NCBI GenBank assembly: GCA_934045905.1
Contig: OW203765.1
Location: 15,501,409 to 15,565,408 of the forward strand
Source: Leuctra nigra
Taxonomy: Eukaryota > Arthropoda > Insecta > Plecoptera > Leuctridae
Length of the DNA stretch: 64,000 nt
Direction of reading: 5' to 3'
The notes beneath the pieces were generated by a model. It was not told where the DNA came from and did not search any database. It saw nothing but the letters and a program-made list of their open reading frames with translations. Below are positions 55,453 through 64,000 of the stretch, in pieces. Each line of letters opens with the position of its first letter. Position 1 is the first letter of the stretch. The translations under genes and the position numbers were made by a program.

Positions 55453-56424
55453 ATGGTGTGGGATGTGGATATGGAAGAGGACTCGCCGATGACATTCCGG
55501 CAGAAGTTACATCGTCTCTGGCGCCTCTGGTTCCCTCGCATCCAGATGTTTCGGGCTTGTTACAACCTTCTGTTCGCCGTGGTCGGAATCTACATGTCTT
55601 TGGGAGATGATCTGGCCACTTTCGAGATGTTTAACGCCCTCATCTTTTACACTTTAATTATGTTTAAAACGACAACTAGTTTTGCTAGAAAGAAAGATAT
55701 TCGGGAGATAATGGAATCATTGGAGCATCTGACGTATGACAAAATCCGCCAAAACGACATTAATAACAGTATATTTCGTACTGACAATAATCGTTTTAAA
55801 AAACACTTTTTTATCGTCACAACTGCACTATGCGTTAGTACATTTAGCGTCCTACTTCTCATGGTACCAAAGGCTTTCAGAACAAAGATTATTCCATTCA
55901 AGTGGGTATTCTAGAAGATAATTATAGAAGAATGGTTTCAAAACCCAATGTCAACCTAGCACAATTTTATGTTTGATGTGGAAAGACAATGAAACTCAAC
56001 TTTGTTTCTCCAATACTCAAAATTCAATTAGTCTATACTTAATTTCTCTGATACACAAAGTGGTAAGAATCATTATAAACTACCTGTTATTAATTGTGTA
56101 AAAACCGGATTTTGAAGCTCTTCCATGCTTCATATAGTACGAGTTATACATAATTGCGTTTAACTGGTTCGATATATTTTATTGAAACATTGAGATTTGA
56201 AACTATTCTTCTCATATAATATTTACAATACCTAAATAAATAACGAAAACAAACTATTTTTGCAGCCGCTGGCAGCCATACATGATAGCATCCACCCCGA
56301 TGTTTCAAATTATGGTTGTAATCATGGTAGTTGTAGCTGTAGTGGATTACTTCTTGACCGTCTTCAGCGACTTTGTGTGCATTTTCATGATAGCTCAAGT
56401 AACGGCACAGTTCAAGATGCTAAG
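55453..56424 (+). CDS. insect odorant receptor, first two exons only
   Basis: Exon 1 is 55453-55901 (donor GTGGGT) and exon 2 is 56266-56424 (acceptor TTTTTGCAG, donor GTAAGA). The phase-2 junction gives IIPFN then RWQPYM. An N-terminal cytoplasmic tail (MVWDVDMEEDSPMTFRQKL) is followed by TM1 (ACYNLLFAVVGIYMSLG), TM2 (FNALIFYTLIMFKT) and the RKKDIREIMESL segment typical of insect 7-TM odorant receptors. Then come TM3 (FIVTTALCVSTFSVLLL) and, in exon 2, TM4 (FQIMVVIMVVVAVVDYF) with DFVCIFMIAQVTAQF. These receptors work as ligand-gated channels with Orco in sensory neurons. The later exons are missing: intron 2 contains a 7.3-kb retrotransposon insertion reaching nearly the window end. I chose the 55453 start because it gives the usual short N-terminus; 55339 is the alternative. 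Confidence 0.8.
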
Positions 56425-56600
56425 GTAAGATTTAATACCTGTTCAATACCTGTTAAGGTGACTTGGCTCAACCTAGAATAGTAAATTTTTATTTTTATTT
56501 ACAAAACACTTATATCAATCACCTAGATCAATATCTCAAATATATTTAAATTTAAAACACAGTATTTTATATTTTCCATTTTGCAAATCCTGAATTATAA

Positions 56601-56611
56601 TTATATCCTAC

Positions 56612-56612
<1 letters not shown>
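56601..56612. repeat. target-site duplication, left, of the minus-strand retrotransposon
   Basis: TTATATCCTACA, repeated exactly at 63871-63882. Confidence 0.9.
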
Positions 56613-56652
<40 letters not shown>

Positions 56653-58134
56653 AATAACATACAAATACAAATAATTACAAAATTGGTCGCAGCCACAAAG
56701 CCCCATTGAGACTTGAATGTGGCAAATAACACATATATAATTAACACATTGATATACACTTTAGTTACATATAAATAAATATAAATATAAATACAAATAA
56801 AATGCACAGAGAGAGAAGGTAGTACCTATAATATTATTTGCAAGATGTAATAAATTGAATTGAACTGAACAACAAGAGCAAGTTGTGCAAGAGCACAACA
56901 ATGAGAGAGATCGCAGCGATCGAGAGAGATGAGAGAGATCGATAAATTTTGTTATATTTTTAACTTTCAAACTATAATTGCAGCAAGGATAGAAAATGTT
57001 TTTTAATATTTACTTTTACTTCACTAAACTTTGTATATTGTCTCATATTAAACGGAATGTTGTTAAATATAATTGGAGTTTCATAAGCTAGCGTTCTCTT
57101 ACCATGTTTATTATTAAAAAGTGGCACCTGAAACTGATTTAAATTTTGAATAGCGTCCCTTGTCTCTCGATTTCTTTTTAAGCACACTTTATTATCATTA
57201 TCAAAATAATATTGTAATACAAATCTATAACGTCTTAAATATTCAAAAGGTAATATCTGGGCTTGTTGAAAATGAGTGTTAATGCCTTCATGAAGAATCT
57301 CACTCTCCAGTGTTATGCTCCTTACAATTCTGCTCTGCAAATTTGCAACTTTCTTTAAATGAACGTCTGATGCGTTTCCATAAGTAAGAATACCATAAGA
57401 TATTACAGATTCAGCTAAAGCATAGTACACTGTTCTTAGTAGATATAGAGGAAGGATATCTTTTAAATTAAATATTTGAAAGGCACACGAACGCAATCTT
57501 TTACATAAACGATCAATATGAGGCTTCCATGAAAATCTGTCATCAATAACCATGCCCAGATACACATGATTAGGTACAACCTCAATCTGATCTACACAAG
57601 TTGTACACTCATCCATATTGTATTCATCCGGGGCGTGCAAGCAATCATTGGAATGAAGCGTTATTTTTACGGAACTGTTTCTGTTACTGTTGGCAGACGA
57701 ACATATATGCATAACTTTTGTCTTTGAGCAGTTTATTATTAACTTCCTATCATGTGTCACTTTGATTATATTATTAAAATCTCGTTGAAGATAAAGCTGA
57801 GCCATCTCTAAAGATTTATGAACTGATATTAATGCTGTATCATCAGCATACATAAGCGTTTTACACATACGAACGCTATTGAAGATATCATTAACATAAA
57901 GGAGGTATAATATAGGGCCCAAAATGGATCCCTGCGGTCAGTGTTGTGACTTATCTAGATAAAATTATCTAGATAATTATCTAGATAATTATTTTTTATC
58001 TTTATCTTTATCTAGATAAATAATTTTCATGTTATCTTTATCTTTATCTAGATAAAAAAAATCGTTATCTTTTGTTTTTATCTAGATAAAAAATATGTAT
58101 CTATTTTAATTTTAAAATACCATGTAATGTAAAT

Positions 58135-59329
58135 CCCCATAAAAAACACTCCGTGTAAAAATACCAGCTAAGTCTCTTCAACTATAAAAAAATAGAAGAA
58201 ATCTAAAAATTCAGCACTGAAAAGTAGTGATATCAAAAAATGGGCCAAGTCAAAACTTAATTTTAAAAACCAAAATATACTTGGCGCATCGTGTATATTA
58301 TAGAAGTGCCAAAAATCATTGTGCCTAAATATATATAATATACCTATAATGCCTTAAAAAACGATGGCCAAGTATATTTTAGTTTTTAAAATTAAGTTTT
58401 GACTTGGCCCATTTTTTGATATCACTACTTTTCAGTGCTGAATTTTTAGATTTCTTCTATTTTTTTATAGTTGAAGAGACTTGGCTGGTATTTTTACACG
58501 GAGTGTTTTTATGGGGATATCACTCCTTTTTTAGATTATTCTCACAACGTGTAACACTTATCGGGGCAACAATGACTAATTTCTTTAAAAATAATAAGCA
58601 ATCCGATTTGGTAACTAAGAAAAGTTGCGTTTGGTACTAAATAATGCTATTAATGATAGTACATGAAGTATAGCGAAAGCTTCGATCGAATCGGTTCAGC
58701 CGTTTTTGAGATATGGCATCTTTTCCGGTTTTCAAAATGGCGGCTGAAATAACTGCCACCTAGAATTTATTTATATAAATGATATGCATCATTATAAGCC
58801 TTCTAAATATGTAGTTATTCTAGTAAAAGATTATGAAAGTCTGATTCTTCATTATTAACGTCATTTCCGGTTTCAGTTATAGTAGATTTCTACTTCAACT
58901 ATTGATATTCCATATATATGACCGTTTGAATCATTTGGCGCTGTTTCAATCCGATCGGTCTAGCCGTGTTTGAGATATGACGTCACTTCCGGTTTCAAAA
59001 TGGCGGCTTCCGGTTGGTTTTATAAAAAGGCACCTCAGACGCCAAAAGTGCTTATGTGGTAAAAATTTCAGATCGATCGGCTCAGCCGTTTAGGCTGCGG
59101 TGGTGACAGCGGTGTTTGTTTCCTGACATCTGAATCAAGCTCGAAATTAAGATATTTCGCAACAATGTGATATTTTTCAATTTTGAGATCCAGTAGGCCG
59201 AAAATGCTATGTTGTTGCTTACAGTAAAAGTGGTTGGTCTGCTCCTCAGTTTATATAGTCTTTTACGTTATGTTGAGTAACTGTGAGTGTACAGTACGAC
59301 TTGGCTGGGTGGAGCGACCGCTCCACTAG
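58135..59329 (+). mobile_element. fold-back (58135-58516) plus composite repeat inside the hAT
   Basis: ccccataaaaaacactccg ... gagtgtttttatgggg arms come first. They are followed by ttgcgtttggtac, a cttttccggttt/aaaatggcggctg module, cgtcatttccgg, tgacgtcacttccggttt with aaaatggcggc, and the ggagcgaccgctccactag end. No minisatellite expansion and no 540-bp insert here, so this is a compact reference copy. Confidence 0.85.
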
Positions 59330-59345
59330 ATTAGAATTCATAATA

Positions 59346-60162
59346 CCGGGTGGCGCAAAAAATAATCACCCTGATTGAGACGGTTTTATATCGAAACTAT
59401 TTTAGATAGGATATTGACATTTGTACACATACCTATTAGAAAACATACCAAAATGTAATATGTGAAAGTTTCAAAAACATTACTATTGTAGGAAAAAAAT
59501 TACAGCTGTTCAAATTTGGTTGCCAAAATATTGATTATACGGAGCTCTAATAGCGCGCGTCCAGAAAACTTCTAATGGCCGGGATGCTGTTTCTCAAAAC
59601 TACGTAAGATATCAAGCTGAAAATTTCAAATTAAATTCAAAATAGATTTAGATCGATTGTGTAAAAATTTCAATCAATATCAATTTATGTAACGAAAGTT
59701 ATTGTATCTTGAAGTTGAGCATGAAAACAGAATAGTGGGGGAAAAATCACTTTTATAACGTGTGTAAAATTTAGAAATAATCTACATTATTCTGATTTTA
59801 CGCTCAACTTCAAGATCACATAACTTTCGTTCAATTTATTTAAATTGATTGACATTTGTACACAATTGATCTTATATTTTCGATATATTTTGAAATTTTC
59901 AGCTAGATATCGTACGTAGTTTTGAAGAAACAGCGTCCCGGCCATTGGAAGTTTTCTGGACGCGAGCTATTTGAGCTCCGTATAATTAATTTTTTGACAA
60001 CCAAAATTTGAACAGCTGTAACTTTTTTCCTACTATAGAAATGTTTTTGAAACTTGCACATATTACATTTTGTTATGTTTTCTAATATGTGTACAAATTT
60101 CAGAATCCTATTTATAATAGTTTTGACTTCTCAATCAGGGTGATTTCTTTTGCGCAACCCGG
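59346..60162. mobile_element. TA-flanked long-arm TIR element (mariner-like target)
   Basis: Ends CCGGGTGGCGCAAAA and TTTTGCGCAACCCGG are inverted (one extra base apart) between TA dinucleotides at 59344 and 60163. Arms pair over most of its 817 bp (for example cagaaaacttctaatggccg with cggccattggaagttttctg). No transposase. Confidence 0.82.
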
Positions 60163-62733
60163 TAGGTATATTAAGGAAAGAAGCTTAACTTAATATTATG
60201 TCTTACATTCTATTTACTTACTCAGGTACCTCATCGTTCCTACCAAAAATACCGTATCCTATCCGCCAATACTTTTCAAAACATTTGTTAGAAAATAATG
60301 TTATAATGAAAACTGTGATAGATAATGAGGCATATGCGACGTTTCCAAATTTACGCATTAGAAAATTAAAATTAAAATCCCGTATAGTAAAAATAGTTCC
60401 TTGCCTTTTAGTAAATTTTAATCACAGGCAGTAGGAACATCAATAATCTGGTTAGATATGCCTATAAAGTAAATGTTTATAGATACCTTATTATAATACC
60501 TATGTAAAATGAAATTAGACGAGATTTTAGAAAATTATCTTTTATCTTTTAATATTTATCTAGATAATTTTTTTTTATCTTTATCTATTATCTAGATAAT
60601 TTTTTAAACAATTATCTATTATCTTATCTAGATAAATTTTTGGCAGTTATCTATTATCTTTATCTAGATAAAAATAAAATTATCTAGTCACAACACTGCC
60701 TGCGGTACACCTGTAACATATTTATTTTTAACACTATAATTTTGACCTATTTTAACAACTATATGCCTATCTAAAAGATAACTCATAAACCATTGCAATA
60801 CAGGTCCCCTTATCCCTACTCTCTGCAAGGCCGCTATCAGCTTATTATGATCTAAAGTGTCAAAAGCCTTTGTATAGTCAATAAACATAACTAAAATGTG
60901 CATATTATTGTTTATCTTGCTATTTATGTAGTCTGAAAATAATGATAACAAATTCCCTGTTCCTTTCCCCTTTTGAAACCCAAACTGCGCGGAATTTATT
61001 ATATTGTAAGTTTTCAAATAATGTGACAATTTTTCTTCTACATAACGCTCCATAACCTTTTCAATCGCTGGTAATATCGCAATAGGCCTGTAGTTGCTAT
61101 ATTCCAAGTGGTTTCCCTTTTTAAAAACAGGACGCACAATAGATACTTTTAGTTTCTCAGGCACAATACCCCTTTTGAAAGATACATTAAACAGGTTTGA
61201 CAACACAGGACTTATTTTTTCGGCAACCAACACTAAATCCTTCATCCTGATTCCTTCAATTCCAGGTCCTTTACTTACATTCATTCCATTAATGATAGAT
61301 TGCACCACCCCAGGACTAACCGGCCGAAGAAACATTGATTGCATTATACAGTTTTCAGCCTCATTACTAATTTGCATATGACAGTCATGCTTCAAATTAT
61401 TGACTTCACTAATAAACGAATCAACAAAAATGTTTGCAATGTTCAGATCAGACTGTGTCTTACCAAGGTATCTGTGTATGACTTCATCAACAGACAAATT
61501 CCCACTTTTACCTATAATTTTGTTTATTGTTTGCCATGTCTCCTTAATGCAATACTTAGACCTTTCTAACTCGATCTGATAGAAATAAATTTTTGCTTTT
61601 TTAATATCGCTAACGACTTCATTTCTTATTTTATTATAATCAATTTTAAGTGTAGCCTTTAGCGTGTTATGACAGCTTTTAAATCTTTTGAACGCTATAT
61701 CACGGTTGCGCACCTTTTCAAGCAGCTCTGGAGTCATCCATTGCTTCCTTGCTTGCTTCCTTATACCTACATTAGACACAGTGAACATTGACCGCTTATA
61801 ACAATCATCAAATCTATTTACTATTTTATCGTACAATTCAACACAGTCATCCACATTTAACAAATCCGCCCACTCTACAGACTCAAGTATAGTTTTTAAT
61901 TTACGTTCATTTAATATTTGCTTAGGTAGGCTTTGCTTTTTTCCAATAAATTCTTCTCGATTGAGCAAATTTACATTTACACCAACAAAATAATGATCTG
62001 AGAGTTTTGACGTGTAAATTAAGGAGGAAATACCTGCATAATTAGAACGCAAATAAATATGGTCTATGCAAGATTTAGTTACAATATTTCCCAAAAGCTC
62101 CTCTCGAGTGACTCCATAAATACATTTCTTAAATCCATTCACAGCCAAAACACTTTCATACTCTTGTACAATATTATCATTATTATTTAGCAAGTTTAGG
62201 TTCACATCTCCAACAATTGCAACATTACTAATTTTTATTCGTGATATATAATTCTCCAATTCACGTATAAAATTGAATTTGTCTGCCGCTGGAGGTCTAT
62301 ATATCGCAATTATGCAAATTTTTGAACCCGATTTTGTAGTTAGCACACCACTTATGTTCTCAAAGCTGACAAACTTAACGTTATCTCTTACAAAACTTGA
62401 ATCATCTTTTACAAACAATATCAGCCCTCCTCCTCGCTTGATTTCCCTAACAAATGAAAAAGAATTATAACCTTGAAAATTAAATACCTGCGTCTCGAAA
62501 TCATTGTTCAAACCTATCTCTGATAACACCAACTCATCAAAACATCCAAGAATATTGCTCAAGATCACATTTAATTTATTCCATTTTTTTTTTATTGATC
62601 TAATATTAACATGTAATATTGTAAACCCTTCTCTTAATATCCACTGACCTAAGTCATCAACAACAACCTGGATTCCGTTATCAATATCATGTTCGTCGTC
62701 AAATATTTGGAACATGCAAAACACCTAACAGGA

Positions 62734-63717
62734 TTAGAGCTTACTCAAGTCCGGGAATGATGTTATTGAAATAGCTTGACGGGTATTTTCGTCTTTTCTG
62801 ACAAGAATTTTATTTCGACTAAACCAAGTATACTTATAGCCCTTTTCTTTGGCTGAATTTTTAGTTTGCCAAAAAAGCTGCTTGAAGTACGGGTTCAAAT
62901 TCTCATTGAAATAAACACTCAATTTCCCTGGCTGCGCGCTCGCCTCTCCCTCTGCAGGATTGTTATTGCAATTTAATAAATGTAGATCACGGCGCTTGGC
63001 GAGAAACTGGTCTCGCTTTTTCCTGCTGGCAAGCTGGACAATAATATTCGCAGGACGAGAATGACGAGTCGGGTCGCGGGACGGGAGGCGATGAGATGCC
63101 TCGATCTCCGCGGCCTCCAAAGCGATGCCCAACTTCCGAGAAATGTCGACAACAAGTTCCTCGACGTTCTCGTCTTCCTGCTCTTCAATGTTTACTATTT
63201 CGAAGTTACGGTTTCGATTATATTGGTCCAGCGAGTTCAAGTGCGCCGTTAAGCTAGTTATTGTACTGTCTTTCTTCAAAATGTCCTTTTTCATAGAAAT
63301 TAGTTCACTTTTAAGCTCCCCCACTTCATAAATTGTGTCCGTTTTGAATGTATTGAGTTCAGCAATGGAAACTTTAATAGAATTGATTTCAGCCAATATG
63401 TCACCTTTAAACACCTTTAGCTCTTCTCCAAGGCCCTTCAATGCCTCACGGACCTCGTTTTGAAAGCTAATAAGAAGTTCTTTTAGTCCAGACTCTGGAA
63501 AAACAAATACCTCTGCTGACTCAGCACCTGGTGTTGGCGTTTTCTTTCGGCAACTAGGACAGCGCCACTCGTCCTTTGCTTGCTGAGATTTCGACGTGTA
63601 GGTTGTTTGCTTTAGTCCAGAACACTTATTATAATGCAATTCAGATTGGCACCCATTGCACTTGACATAATCACCAGCTTTAGGCAAATCTTCGTTGCAC
63701 TTGCTACATTTCGACAT
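62734..63717 (-). CDS. ORF1 of the CR1-like element: PHD-type zinc finger plus coiled coil
   Basis: Start MSKCSKCNEDLP at 63717 is chosen because the cysteine pattern begins there; the frame is open further upstream but without domain character. The N-terminal finger is C-x2-C, C-x2-C, H-x4-C, C-x2-C (CNGCQSELHYNKCSG, WRCPSCRKK). A coiled coil covers roughly residues 75-170. An RNA-recognition-like part follows (NSLDQYNRNRNFEIVNI, EASHRLPSRD) and then a C-terminal block with LSVYFNENLNPYFKQLFW. The stop lies about 10 bp before the ORF2 start. Expected role: ribonucleoprotein formation with element RNA. Confidence 0.88.
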   Translation of the reverse strand: MSKCSKCNEDLPKAGDYVKCNGCQSELHYNKCSGLKQTTYTSKSQQAKDEWRCPSCRKKTPTPGAESAEVFVFPESGLKELLISFQNEVREALKGLGEELKVFKGDILAEINSIKVSIAELNTFKTDTIYEVGELKSELISMKKDILKKDSTITSLTAHLNSLDQYNRNRNFEIVNIEEQEDENVEELVVDISRKLGIALEAAEIEASHRLPSRDPTRHSRPANIIVQLASRKKRDQFLAKRRDLHLLNCNNNPAEGEASAQPGKLSVYFNENLNPYFKQLFWQTKNSAKEKGYKYTWFSRNKILVRKDENTRQAISITSFPDLSKL

Positions 63718-63870
63718 ATTAATACACACCAAAACACACGCTACCGCACTGACGTAATAACCTATAACCGGCTTGACTGAGCGACAACAACCTCTCTCCT
63801 CTGCGTACGTGATGCGACTCACACTTAGTATACACTTAATACACTTAGTATACACTTATTATATCCCCAC

Positions 63871-64000
63871 TTATATCCTACAGATTATAACTTAACTCTC
63901 TTCAGATCTTGAACTCTCTTGTCAAATAAATAATCATTTTGTTTGAACTTGTCTCAAGTTCTTATATTTATGATAAAATAGTATATTTCGGTTAATATTC
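63871..64000. other. right target duplication and intron sequence of the odorant receptor
   Basis: TTATATCCTACA at 63871-63882, then A/T-rich sequence to the edge. The remaining receptor exons are expected beyond the window. Confidence 0.7.

Larger units (their letters stand above)
57939..60698. mobile_element. hAT element nested in the retrotransposon, 2760 bp
   Basis: 13-bp TIRs CAGTGTTGTGACT / AGTCACAACACTG, continuing imperfectly, with an 8-bp duplication CCTGCGGT (57931-57938 and 60699-60706). Many ttatctagataa palindromes lie in both subterminal regions (about 57950-58110 and 60520-60690). No transposase. The middle is occupied by a fold-back composite (58135-59329) and a TA-flanked TIR element (59346-60162). 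Confidence 0.95.
56972..62724 (-). pseudogene. ORF2 endonuclease-reverse transcriptase, interrupted by hAT
   Basis: The N-terminal part (62724 to 60699) has the endonuclease signatures LHVNIRSIKKKWNKL, AIYRPP, VGDVNLNLL, IDHIYL and SDHYF. Then follow reverse transcriptase motifs SIVRPVFKKGN, NYRPIAILP, QFGFQKGKGT and FIDYTKAFDTLDH, up to GVPQ. The hAT enters at this motif. The C-terminal part (57930 to 56972) continues with GPILYLLYVND and the catalytic YADD, then a CR1-type C-terminus. Counting one copy of the target duplication, the two parts total 2985 nt, a multiple of three with no other stop (994 aa). Apart from the insertion, the frame looks undamaged. Confidence 0.9.
56613..63870 (-). 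mobile_element. full-length CR1-like non-LTR retrotransposon, split by a hAT
   Basis: The 3' end is the T run at 56614-56647 (poly-A tail on the minus strand). The 5' end is at 63870. A perfect 12-bp duplication flanks the whole. Without the 2760-bp hAT and its 8-bp duplication the element is 4490 bp. ORF1 (PHD finger and coiled coil) and ORF2 (endonuclease/RT) are both open apart from the hAT. It lies 188 bp inside intron 2 of the odorant receptor in opposite orientation. Confidence 0.93.

Overview
The window is eukaryotic and almost certainly from an insect. It has spliced genes with consensus GT/AG junctions, TATA plus TCAGT-initiator core promoters, an odorant-receptor gene, hemolymph LPS-binding-protein-like C-type lectins, tRNA-derived SINE sequence, hAT, Helitron-like and CR1-like elements, and many fold-back elements. 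The A+T-rich background and repeat types would suit a hemipteran or polyneopteran, but I cannot fix the order or species. There is one 200-N assembly gap (2814-3013).

Layout. 1-720 is an 80-bp satellite. 724-3100 holds repeats, one exon-like segment on the minus strand and the gap. A 4.7-kb element with terminal inverted repeats (TIRs) lies at 3105-7786 and a second copy in inverted orientation at 15823-20515. From 11354 to 44136 there is a head-to-tail cluster of five single-domain C-type lectin genes, all on the plus strand: a broken copy (11354-13153), then intact four-exon models at 13878-21663 (231 aa), 24292-28603 (230 aa), 29431-37180 (225 aa) and 39586-44136 (235 aa). All share one layout: exon 1 signal peptide, exon 2 linker, exons 3 and 4 lectin domain, with intron phases 0, 1, 1. 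Introns and flanks are packed with transposons, several with clear target-site duplications.

The most unusual feature follows the stop codon of the last lectin gene. The terminal-exon segment is tandemly repeated 18 more times (44137-46196). Most repeats agree closely, but one six-codon window encodes several versions of D-Y-x-[YF]-x-[FY].

From 46.2 kb on the sequence is largely mobile: a decayed CR1-like non-LTR retrotransposon (about 48.1-52.46 kb), a large fold-back family bearing TGACGTCA, ACTTCCGG and AAAATGGCGGC motifs, and the first two exons of an odorant receptor (55453-56424). Intron 2 of that receptor holds a second CR1-like element (56613-63870, minus strand, 12-bp target duplication). 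That element is split by a hAT element (57939-60698, 8-bp target duplication), which itself carries two further insertions.

Together the lectin genes look like a recently duplicated secreted pattern-recognition family. The first two exons are almost the same in the middle three copies while the lectin-domain exons have diverged. Predicted sugar-binding motifs differ between copies (EPN, QPN, QPD), and the last copy has lost the canonical motif.
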